Positions 42,705-54,821 of a DNA stretch of 64,000 nt are shown piece by piece (the stretch's first letter is position 1; each line of letters begins with the position of its first letter). The DNA lies in assembly GCA_051294375.1 (NCBI GenBank), contig CM119267.1, forward strand, positions 15,664,105-15,728,104, written 5' to 3'. The position numbers were made by a program, and so were the translations under genes. The stretch is from Paraspadella gotoi. Taxonomy: Eukaryota > Chaetognatha. Under the pieces are notes generated by a model. It made no database searches, was not told the origin of the DNA, and saw nothing but the letters and a program-made list of their open reading frames with translations.

Positions 42705-45700
42705 TTAGTCGCTGACGTCAGATTCGAAATCACTGCAAGTCCAGAAAGTGGCGTTGTCAGAGGAACAGCTTTTTGTGAGGCTATTCGCGGACCCAGTATC
42801 GGCGGAGTTCACGGAACCCAACGGCGCCGGATCTGACGGGTTGACCGGAATTAGACGCCCTGATAGATTTTCGACCACATCATCGACACCGTTTTCCAAC
42901 GGCGTTGATTTTGAAGCTCTCGAGGGAATCGTCGCGATATCGCCGAGATCACAGTCTCGCTTTGGACTAAACTCCTTCGCGACGTCGACGGTCGCCAGAA
43001 AGGAAGAGTTTGTTGCGATTGGCTCTTTGATTGGGCTGTTTGGATTTATTCGGTCCAAAATTAAAGAAGACTTTGGTTCGGAGTTTTTGAGAGTTGTAGA
43101 ATGGCTCTCTATCCCGTCTTTTCGCCTAGCTCCTTCCATCTCCGCCGATCCAGCGGCCGGAGCGGAAGCAATTTTAGGATCACAACTCAATTCACATTTT
43201 GTTTTGGAGCGAATTTTTAATCGAGATAACAAGGAAGACGAATTAGTCCTTTCCCTCTTGTCGGCATAGTTCCCCTCGGCAGTAGTTTTGGAAGGCAGGC
43301 ATGCGGCGAGAAAGGTTGATCGGCGACCCTTTTTGAGTCGCCAGGCGGGCATGGAGGCCCGAAATCGCTCACGTCTATTCTGGGGCGTCACATCTTCAGG
43401 ACTTTCGACGGAGCTCCGGAAAAACTCGGCCCAAATGGGTCGGCGACTGGAGACGCGGCCCTTCAAATCCCAGGATTCGGGAATCCACGGGGACGTTAGT
43501 CCCTCAACGACAACGGCTCCGAATCCCGAGTAAAGAGCCGCAGCCCTAGCGTCCATTGAAAGGTTAACTTCGGGTTCAATGATTGGAGACGAAAGCGTTA
43601 GAATAATTTTGAGGCGATCGCCATTCGATCCGGTTGGATTAACGAAAGGGCCACCAAGGGCATCACCGCCACGGGCCGGCGTCGTCGGGGAGGAATTGCT
43701 GACAAGGAGTGAGGTGCTGACGTTCTCCCCAATTCTTTCAACCATTGATGGGGAATCAAAGGACGAATTGGAAGCGGAACCATCGACGGCCAACTCGTTA
43801 TTAACTAAAGCGGCCCCAGCGGCAAAACGTGCCGAAGAAGCCGCCAACAGCTGTTTTAGGCGAAGCACTTCCCACGTGGCGCCAATAGATTTTCTCGGAT
43901 ATGCTACGTCGCTTACAACGACCACCGGCGAGTTTCGCGTCGATGCCGCCGTTTCATGAAGGGCGTCCCGGAGTGTGGCGAGGGCTCCGCGCGTTTTGTC
44001 CGGATCGTTAGAGTAAAAAAAGGCATTGACTATTGAAAATGCCTTTAGACCGTCGGCTAGACGGAAGGTGGCGCGCGATAGAATCGCGCCCCCTAAAGGG
44101 CACTCATAGTCTTTCGCCTTGACCAGTTTCATGTTTTGAGCTGAGTCGTAAAGAAACCCGACGAGGCGTCTGTCGCGAGCGTGGGAGACGGTGCTGCGCC
44201 AATTTCCTCGCGCACCCGCCCAGCCTCGCGACACAGGAAGGGACGGATCGTTAAGCTCAGAACAGAGGTGTTCAACAACATTGACGTCGCGCAGGTCCTG
44301 TAACGCCAAGATGGCAAGGCCGGACTCGAGCGTCGTCATAACAACGACGTCTGTGACCCCGACGTTGCTGATCTTCGCGTTGCCGCAACTCTGAAGATTC
44401 CAAGAGGCAACGCGAAAAACTTTTTTGTCGCCGCGACGATAATCAAAGGGCGTAACTACGCTTGGTGAAAGTCTACGCGGAACTAGATCGATAATAGATG
44501 TGGATTGGGGGCGTGGCGTCGTCTTAAAAGCCACGGAGGCACTATCTCGGGCATGCCTCAGTGATGCCGTGTCCGACTTGACGCTGACGTCATCGACGGC
44601 GGAAGTCTTGGAAGTGCCGTCGCATATTCCGGAGTCGTCACGCTGGGACGATGAGGCACAATGATCATTCACGGACGAAGCAATGGAGGATTCTCGGGGA
44701 GTGGCGCAAAGAAAAGGCTTTAAGTCTTCCACGAAGGATGCGTCGATACCCTTAATACGGAGAAGCTCCTCGACGCTATCAAACTCCCCAAAATGAAGGC
44801 GATGGAGGCAGATACGTTGTGCGAGCGATTGGGAAAGGCGAGGCACTGTCATGAGCTGTTTCAAGGAGGCTCGGTTAACATCTAGGGAAGCACCGGCGGA
44901 ACTACAAGGTCCGCTCGCTGTCCGGCGATGGAATGGGCGACACTCTGACGCACTTAGCTTATAAGGAATCGAGGCACGTTCTCTTTGCGGAGTATAGTTA
45001 CCAGGTGACAAAGAAGAACTTTCCATGGGCGCAGCTACAGAAAAGTCGGCGACGGTTTTACGAAAAGGGAAAGATGGTTCGAAGTTGAGGAGCGAAGGAC
45101 TGCAACTGGTGGAAATGCGTCGTGAGCGGTACTTCCGGGGAGTAGCGGGCTGAAGGAGAAAAAAAAATTCTTAAAGAATTAAGGAACTTTCTCAATTTAT
45201 TAATAATCTGAAGCAATATATGTACATTATGCATACATATTACATAAGTTCTAACCTGAAGAGGAGATGACCTTCTCGAGTCCAACTTCGGTGGTTTCAG
45301 AGTAATCTCTCTCCGGATAGCGTTCACCTTGGCAGCGCCGAATCCGCTGACGACGGCGAGGTCTTCCAGGAATCTGAATCCGCCGATGCGCTCGCGGTGA
45401 CGAACGACATTCTCCGCCAAAAATCGGTCGATTCCCGGTAGGGTCATTAGCTCTTCTGCCGAAACCGAATTAATGTCCAGTCGGTGGTCGGGCAAGTAGC
45501 TATAATTATATATATATATAATTATAGTTATTACGAAACCATCACTCAAAAAAAAAAAAAGAATAACAAATAGTGAATAAATCATTGCTTCCGAGGCAAC
45601 TCACTTTTCAGGCCCTGCAGAGGATTCCGCCATCGAAGCCCTCAATCCATCGACATCTTCCCGGGAATTAAAGTGAAAGGAATCGCTCAGTTCCTTTCCT

Positions 45701-45882
45701 CCCCATTTTGATTTTTTCACCCTCTTTTCAACCTCACGTTTTCCCGGTGGCATGCTGATCACGCGCGTGGTCGGCGCCTCGGCCCCGAAGGCCCCGGTCA
45801 GCTTCTTCGCATCGTTTGGGGCGTTTCGCGGCGTGGGCATCAGAGATTGTTGCTTTACGCAGGCGCCGTTCACGCCTCCCAT
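42705..45882 (-). CDS. EEPD1: EEPD1-like protein: two helix-hairpin-helix domains and a degenerate EEP domain
   Basis: Three exons (45605-45882, 45256-45499, 42705-45149) give 988 residues against 569 in human EEPD1. It starts MGGVNGACV, fitting the N-myristoyl/palmitoyl signal of EEPD1. Two HhH domains follow: LDINSVSAEELMTLPGIDR and LDVNRASLKQLMTVPRLSQ. The endonuclease/exonuclease/phosphatase fold starts FRVASWNLQSCG and runs to EGLTSPWIPESWDL. Metal and catalytic positions look altered: LQDL where the family has QE, VSDVAY for GDFG, and SSRRPIWAEF where the SxH motif is expected. Nuclease activity is therefore doubtful. The last 250 or so residues are a disordered, serine-rich extension. 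Human EEPD1 acts in replication-fork repair and in ABCA1/cholesterol control. Confidence 0.88.
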
Positions 45883-46062
45883 CGCAGAAGCATCCCTCTC
45901 CGTCAGCCCGCCGCGCGAAAGTTAAGTCATCATCGACGGCGGGGAAAAAAAAATTTAGGCTAATAACTAGATACTTAAAAAATAAAAAATTCCGTTAATG
46001 CGTATGTACATATTATGTCATATAGTTAAACTTCACAAAAATCTCAATTAAATCAAAAAGAT

Positions 46063-48367
46063 TCATTGAACTGGGAAGGCCGGTAAACCAAATTGTTCTG
46101 GAATAAATTCCTCCAAAGATTTGAGTTTCAAAGTCGCCCGGGAAATTATTTTTGGGTCCAAATATTCCTCTGGTAGAGATGGAACGAGCACACAAGGCAT
46201 CTCGGCAGCGAGGGCGGCTGGATAGGAATAAGAAGCGCGATTTAAATAAAAAATATAGTCAAAATAAAATTCTGTATAACTCGCTAAATGGATACAACTA
46301 AAATAATAGCTAACAAAAGTTAATTTTATCCAGTATTATTGTTGTAACATTTAGCTTGATTAATATTTACATGAAGTTTTTCTTAATTATTTTAACCAAT
46401 TCATATTGTTTTCTCACATATTTTTATCTAATATTGCCAGTTTATCTATTTTTGTCTTTTAATTTTTGTCTATTGAAAGAAAATTAAATGAAAGCTAAAA
46501 ATTTAAAGATGACCGGAAATCACGTGACTTTTGATCCACCCCGTAGCGATTTTTTAAAATATCTTATTTGGGTGCAATTGATAGCCCTTGAGCATGCAAA
46601 CCGATACATAAGGTCATTTCGGGTGTAAAAACACTTCGGTCGAAAAAAAAAAGACTATAGCCTTATAGACTATAGATAAAACTTAGTATTTACTATCTTC
46701 GATCACAACTTTTAACATCTCACCTTCAATCCCGAGAGGAGCATCCTCAAAGACAAGACATTGCTTGGCATCGGGAAAAGATTCTTCAGACGCCAGCCTC
46801 TTTAATGCTACAAGAAAGACGTCTGGAGCCGGTTTTCCCTTCTTCACTTCTGGATCACTGCCGCTTAATACAACATGGTTGAACAAACTGTCTTGGGAAA
46901 AAAAAATCTATTGGGAATTCGGGTTGTTAATATAAAAAAGTAGCCACTAGTTAACTTTCAAACTTTTATTTTTTAATTTAAAAAACATTTATTAAATGAA
47001 TGGATAATTTTTATATTGGTTGTACCAATTTCATATGTATGAAAAGTATAGCTTTTTTAAAAAGCTATTAATTGGTGGAAAATAAATTTGAATTGGTTCT
47101 GGCAGTAGAATATAGCAAGACTTTAAAGTCGGAGTCTCAAAATAGAATTGGGGAAAAAGTTATTTCCAAAGGTTAGAGTTGAGGATACTTTTTTTATGAC
47201 TGATGATTACAATATAAAATTGACAAAATCATAAATGAATTAAACATAGAAGGGTTGGCAATGAATTTGCTTTATTTTTCTATAACAATATTTTTTTAAC
47301 TATTGCCAAAGATAGCATTTTAATAATAAATACTGAAAACAATAATTTTTTAAAAAATAATCTCAAAATCAAAAAATAATTTGATGATAAAAATAAAAAA
47401 AATATTTCTAATATAATTGTAAAAGTTTATATTAATCTGCTTCAACACGAGATGACATAAGGAAAAAACTTAGATGTGAAAAAGCTTTGAAAATGACCTT
47501 GGGTAAGTTATCACTCAACTGCTTTTTCTTTATTTTTAAAAAAATAATTTTTCATATAGTTTGCTTAATTATTTTAATTTGATATAAATTAAAAATGATT
47601 AATACCTATCCTTACAGATATTTGATGCTGAATTTGTTCAGCTAATATCATATTATAAATATTTAATAATAGGGAAAAGTTATGAACTCTTCTTGACTAA
47701 AATTAATTAGTTCTCATCAGATTTTTTGTAACTTTCGAACGCTTTACTCGATTTTAATAGGACTTTGACCAATCGCTTCAGCTTTTAATAATCTTTGTTT
47801 TATGTTTCAATATCTTTGTAAAATTCAGCCATCCAATTTAGTTTTTCTCGGTATGAAACAAGTGGCTACTTTTTTTGCGCTGCAGTGTAACATTCGGCTT
47901 GCCTGATGAAATCGCCATGGTGAGCTGTCTTCAAAAGGTAACTTTCACGATCGGATGCAGTCGCTATGGCGATGGGAATTCCATGATTGTGAAGATGCTT
48001 TACCAATCTTTCGACGCCCGGCAAAAGTTCGGCCTCAGAGAAACACTCGCTCTGATATAGGCGTAGGTCCCTAAGCGAAGGATAGATTACAATTTTTAAA
48101 ATCTCTCTAGACTCCTTAATTAAAATATAAGAAAAACAGCATTTACCGCCTGTATTCTTCCACGGTACACGGTAAATTCAAAGCTTCTATCAAAACCGCT
48201 GCTGCTTCATCTGTCTTCCGCCCCATCATTTTAAGTTTTAAATCAATTGTGAACGATTGGTCGTATTTGGCGCAGAAGCGATTTAACGCCCGGGTATATA
48301 GATCTTCGGTGTTTAAGAGCAACCCGTCCATGTCAAACAAAACGCGAGTTACTTGAGCCAACGCCAT
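46063..48367 (-). CDS. PUDP: Pseudouridine-5'-phosphatase-like HAD hydrolase
   Basis: Four exons (48147-48367, 47903-48070, 46724-46887, 46063-46217) give 235 residues. PUDP (HDHD1) dephosphorylates pseudouridine 5'-phosphate. HAD motifs are complete: FDMDGLLLNTE (nucleophile and acid Asp), TASDRES (motif II), KKGKPAPDVF (motif III lysine) and VFEDAPLGIE (motif IV). The cap region LKMMGRKTDEAA and the C terminus LEEFIPEQFGLP match the family. The exon 2 donor is AG|GCAAGC, a GC-AG intron, required by frame and conserved sequence on both sides. Intron 2 is 1.0 kb and AT-rich. The ATG is 77 bp after the KPTN stop. Confidence 0.92.
46987..47035. repeat. 49-bp interspersed repeat, copy 1
   Basis: A segment starting TTTATTAAATGAATGG and ending CCAATTTCATAT, identical to 59696-59744. 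It lies in PUDP intron 2. Probably a fragment of a dispersed family. Confidence 0.65.
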
Positions 48368-48386
48368 AATTTAAAACGATTTTCAA

Positions 48387-48408
48387 CTAATATGAAACCG
48401 AGTTAGTA
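48387..48408 (-). promoter_or_regulatory. Branch-point plus acceptor-like motif in the 77-bp KPTN to PUDP spacer
   Basis: On the minus strand TACTAAC (48408-48402), the ideal branch-point sequence, is followed 14 nt later by TTCATATTAG with AG at 48388-48387. The AG is 19 nt before the PUDP ATG. The whole gap to the KPTN stop is 77 bp, so a separate promoter plus 5' exon is unlikely. This is the best trans-splice acceptor candidate here. Confidence 0.5.
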
Positions 48409-48444
48409 TTCGATGTAAATCAACTCCGTCAAAACACGATTACT

Positions 48445-49862
48445 TCATTGCGTTCTGACACATTTTAACCGTCGAAGCTTTTCTAACAACACCCGTACAA
48501 CTTCTTCCGGATCATGCTGTAGAATGTGAAGTCCTTTTACAGAAACCAGAACCAATTCCATGACACCGTCCCGCGTGATGTCGAGGCTTCTCAGACCCAA
48601 CAAAGGGTAAGCATACATAATTTTGTAAATTAAATTAGCTTCTTCGATGTCGGTAAAACCGCACGCCGACGAGAATTTAGGTTTGTAGATCAAAAGCGTC
48701 TGTCCGTACGTACAAATGGCGACTTCATTTTGTCCGTCCATGTCGATGTCGGCCACGACAGAGCCGAGAACGCAATCGTAAAGGTTGGAATCGGGGAGTT
48801 CGAGACCTTTGTTAAAACCGTTGGTTTTGATGTCGGCATAGAGCTTGGCTGGCTCCAGAGCTGACGTTACCAGCAGTTGCAGTTCCTCGTCGATTGGCTT
48901 CCTCTCCGCTTCCTCATCGAACAAATTTAAGACGCGAGAAGGAAATTTGCTGGAATCGTCATCGGATTCGTAGAGCGGTTGCCAACGCCGCTGGCAGAAC
49001 GTATCAGCAGCCCGATTCGTCGATCGAGTGAAGAGTCTTACCGAGGTAATGGGACTGTCGTGAGAAACACTCCAGGATCGGACTATTTCTCGTTTGACTG
49101 TGTCGACGTGGGCGATGCAAACAGAGCCGTTCTGCGTCCCCGTGACGGAGGTGCGTCTGTGGCAAATCTCATCGTGACTGATGTCCATCCAAAGTACGTT
49201 GGACTTAAAGTGGGAGAACTCCGGGAAGTAGATCTCGACAGGTTGTTCGCTGTAGCCGAGACTCATCATTAGCCGGTCCTCGCGAAAAAGGTGGATCTGC
49301 TGGTCGGAACCGGAAAGTAGGAACGCCACCTCGTGAATTCCATCTACCACTAGGTCGGCGTGGTACAGTTGGTAAGGAAAGTAGGGCAGCGCGTGGTCAC
49401 GGCATCCGTTCGCGATGTGGTCGAGGTCGAATTCGCCGCCTGGTTCCGTCGCGGTGTAGATATTGAGGAATTGCGAGGGTTTGGGACTGTCGGCGTCTTT
49501 GATAAAGCAGACCCCGATGACAAGGCCTGCGGAAAAAAGACGCAATTTATCATTTATCATTAACTGATAATATCGGCATATATGAGCTTCACTAATTCGA
49601 TATCACCTTCGCCGTACTGACGACGATTGAACGCGTCAATGGAAACGATTTCGGCGTCGGCGGGGATATAGGTGAATTGAATGCGACGAGTTAACGGACG
49701 CCACGCATCCTCGGTACGCTGAAACTCGAGAGCGTGAACTCCGTGAGAAGTGGCGAACAAAAGTTTATTAGAATTTGGTAACACAATCTCTATCGTTCCA
49801 TAAACGTTCGTTTGGTAGTTGTTGTACATAAAGTGAGCCTCTTTCAGGCTCGGAAAAGACAT
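48445..49862 (-). CDS. KPTN: Kaptin, KICSTOR complex subunit
   Basis: Two exons (49607-49862, 48445-49526) give 445 residues (human kaptin 436). It starts with a beta-propeller; IQFTYIPADAEIVSIDAFN, GLVIGVCFIKD and FLNIYTATEPGGEFDLD are kaptin-specific blocks. ALPYFPYQLYHADLVV and VAFLLSGSDQQIHLF follow. Near the C terminus are FG-GAP-like motifs, VADIDMDGQNEVAICTYG and LDITRDGVMELVLVSVKG. Kaptin, ITFG2, KICS2 and SZT2 form KICSTOR, which holds GATOR1 on lysosomes. A second subunit, SZT2, is encoded 18 kb away in the same direction. Confidence 0.95.
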
Positions 49863-50372
49863 TTTTTAAAGAAATCAAAATAAATCAATGTCATAAATTA
49901 AAATTCTAAAAAAGAAAATGGAATCACTGTTAAATTACAATGCATGGTAACGGTATGGGAACGAAGGAAATATTAAAGAAGATCACAGTAACTTGTAGCA
50001 ATTTAAATCTTCGAAATACAGACAGGCTGATTTCCTTAAGATTCTGAAATAATTGTCGATACTTTAAATAAAAAAAAAAACAATACGACCAAAAACTGTA
50101 GATGAAGATGCTCAGGTTAGTTTGAGTATTTCAATTTTAATTACACTACAAAAAATTTAACAAAACCACCTAACCATCTTATAAAGACGATAAAAGTGTA
50201 TTTCAAGGCGAGCCAGATATGCACCTTCCGAGATGCCTAGAATAACGTAAACGATAATGTTTTTTTTTAAATGCATGTTAAGACCCTGCATAGCGAATAT
50301 GCCCCCGAAAGATTTAGTCCGTTGCAATGATGAGAAATTCAATTGCACGAACACAAATTTCGGCAGTGAAGT
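49863..50372. other. AT-rich spacer between CDK8 and KPTN
   Basis: 510 bp, mostly A/T. A TTTTTTAG motif lies about 47 nt before the KPTN ATG on the minus strand. No gene or repeat family is recognised. Confidence 0.5.
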
Positions 50373-52077
<1,705 letters not shown>

Positions 52078-52491
52078 CTTCGACGGAAAGATGAAGGCAA
52101 ATGAGTTTCGAGTAAAAATAGAGCGGATTAGTGTTTTTTATTAGGAGATTAAATGAGATCTTTCGATAAGTTCAGAGCATGTATGTTCATTGGCGAAAAC
52201 AATTGTCAAAAAATACCCGTTGGTGTCCTTAAGTTTAATCTATTCAGAATTCTGTGAAAAAAATTCTATTTTATAAACTCAAAATAAAAGAGGAAGCGAG
52301 ATAGTTTCAATCACTTTTAAACCTAATGAAAATATTTTTTTAATGAATTATATCCAACTACGTGCAAAAACCAAAAAGTCAAGCGCTCGACGAAAGCTGA
52401 AAAATATCTGGACGAGTTTGTTCTGTCTGTCCTCGCAAGACCGGGATTTCTTTCAATCTTTTTGTTACTGAAAGTTTGTTCGTCAAAAATA
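52078..52491. other. Spacer between CCT5 and CDK8
   Basis: 414 bp, AT-rich, no coding frame. Presumably the CCT5 3' UTR and CDK8 5' region. Confidence 0.5.
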
Positions 52492-54701
52492 CTACATGCC
52501 GCTGGATTCGCCGGGAAGGCGAATGTCGTCGATCTTCAAAATCATTCGGACCAACTGGGTGGCGAGACTGATCTGTTGCTTTTTGGCCAGCAGAGTTTCG
52601 ATGACATTTTGGGACTTCATGTCGTTGGTTCCTTTGTTGAGACAATCGATGCCAAGACGAGGGTTGTTCTCTTTAACCTTGAGAACGAAGCAGTACGGAT
52701 TAACCGCCGAGTTGGCAATTGTTGGAAAAAAAAAAAAAAAAATTGGCCGAATATTTTTACCTGCTGGCTTTTCACGTCGCTCAGCGCCCTGATGGGATTG
52801 AGACCAGAGTTCTCCGCTAAGGCCATAGGAATGTTGTCCAGTGCATCAGCGAAGGCGCGCATGGCGTATTGTTCCAGCGTTGAGATCTTATCAGCTTCCT
52901 TAGCCACGTGCAGTGAACAGGTGATTTCCGCAGCACCTCCTGAAAACGAGCGAACGGGTGATGATAGAAATCAGGAGACCTCCTTAAACGCTCATTATCC
53001 TCACCTCCGTACACGATCCTGTTGTCGCGAACGAGATTTCGGACGACGCATATGGCGTCATGCAGAGAGCGTTTCGCTTCTTCGATGATCATTTTGTTTC
53101 CTCCCCGGATAAAAATAGTCACTGCCTTAGAGTTTTGACATTCCTCCAAGATCAGCATTTTGTCGCGTGTCGTTCCTGAGTAAAAGGACGCCACAGGCTC
53201 AATATCACATTTTTCCCCTTCATTTAAACATAAGGTTCTCACCAAAATTAAGTTCCCTCACAATGCCGCACGATCCAAGCTTCTCCTTGGTGAGTTCGGA
53301 GAATCTCGGCACGATCCTTCCTCCGGTCGCAATGGCGATCAGCTCGATCTCGGGTCCGCCGACCCAACGCACCGCCGGAAGTTGGTTTTGCAGCAGCAGG
53401 TGATTGGCTTCGTCGTCGAAACCCCACTGACAGATAGCGAGGGTCGCGCCGGTATCTTTAACCTGTAATATGTTTTCATGTCTTATTAAATACTGCATAG
53501 AAGTAATTATAACGGATTAATTAATAAGGTATGAGAACCATTGTTTCGACATCACCTGCTTGACCATCTCTTCAAACTTTTGTTTCTCGTACTCCCGAAG
53601 TTTGACGTAATCCTCGACGGAGGTGACGTCCAACTTGTGCTTGGTCTTTGGTTTCGGTGGCTCGAAGGGACAAGTGAGAATCGCGAGTTTCACGTCCTTT
53701 AACTAAAATAGATTTATCGATTTTAGTAAAACAAAATACTGAGTGATCGTGTATAAACGAAACTTTTCTTATGACCTCTTTCGGCATTTGCGGGTGAGAA
53801 AAGTCTTTGTCGACGACGACGCCTTTTACGAGAACGGTGTCCTCGAGCTTTCCGCCAACTTTTCCCTCGACTTTGATGAGTTCAAAGTTGACGTCCTTTC
53901 TCTCCATGTCGGCCACCGCCAAAACTGCGTCCACTGCAATCATGGCCATTTGATCGTGGCACCTTTGGGACATTTTCAACAAATTTTAATTATTGTTATA
54001 CGCACTTAAATCAACCAGAAATGGATTTATTAAAGAAACATACCGGTTGATAATTTTAGATCCAAGCGTGGTCATGGCGACTTGCTTGAGCATTTCGGTG
54101 TTATTTAACTCGATAGGAAAGGTGTCGGCGATTGCATCGAGGTGTTGAAGCGCGGCCTTGGCCGCCAATTCGTAGCCGTCGGCGATACGGATCGGGTGGA
54201 TTCCGCGATCAAGAAGTTTCTCCGCGTGCTCGAGGAGGGCTCCGGCGAGGACGACCACTCCAGTTGTTCCGTCGCCTGCGCGATGTTCATAATACATATT
54301 AAATAATATAATTTTTGTGAATATCGGAGCAAAGGTTCTGACCAATTTCGTCATCTTGAGATTTCGAAAGTTGGACCATCAATTTAGCGATTTGATGCTC
54401 GACGTCCATCTTATCCATGATCGTGGCTCCGTCGTTTGTGATTGTGATGTCGCCGTCGGGACTGACCATGATTTTGTCCAAGCCTAAAAAAAATAATCGT
54501 AACCAAATGGTCGGCGCTGAAGGCAAACAAACAGTTCCTACCTTTTGGACCTAACGATGTTCTAAGTGTATTGGCGAGCGTCTTGGCGGCCAAGATGTGA
54601 GACTTATGTGCTTCGATCCCTGACAGGCGCTGCTTTGACTCCTGATCTTGTATGATGATGAAAGGTCGCCCGAATTCGTCGAATGCCAGTTGACCAGACA
54701 T
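52492..54701 (-). CDS. CCT5: T-complex protein 1 epsilon subunit (CCT5)
   Basis: Nine exons (54542-54701, 54343-54483, 54044-54275, 53776-53962, 53556-53702, 53243-53462, 53005-53175, 52761-52939, 52492-52677) give 540 residues, the usual length. CCT5 is one of eight paralogous subunits of the cytosolic chaperonin that folds actin and tubulin. Seen in order: [33 protein letters not shown], the ATPase motif [112 protein letters not shown] and [27 protein letters not shown] is diagnostic for epsilon. All introns are GT-AG. Confidence 0.98.
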
Positions 54702-54725
54702 TTTCAAAGTTATACACTTTTTTGG

Positions 54726-54745
54726 CTAAAATTTAACTTTTAATA
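54726..54745 (-). promoter_or_regulatory. Unpaired 3' splice-site-like motif before CCT5
   Basis: On the minus strand AAAGTTAAATTTTAG ends at 54726, 24 nt before the CCT5 ATG, inside the 120-bp spacer after the ABCB8 stop. Confidence 0.35.
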
Positions 54746-54821
54746 ATATAAACAAAACGGAATGGATGAAAATATAATAAATACCGTTACATACGACGAA
54801 CAAGAAAATCGAAATATTAGA

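Noticed and set aside
42748-43959. Several plus-strand frames of 80-173 codons
   Set aside because: Antisense to the long EEPD1-like exon, which keeps frame and conserved motifs on the minus strand.
52462-53088. 208-codon open frame on the plus strand
   Set aside because: Entirely antisense to CCT5 exons, crosses their introns and shows no family features.
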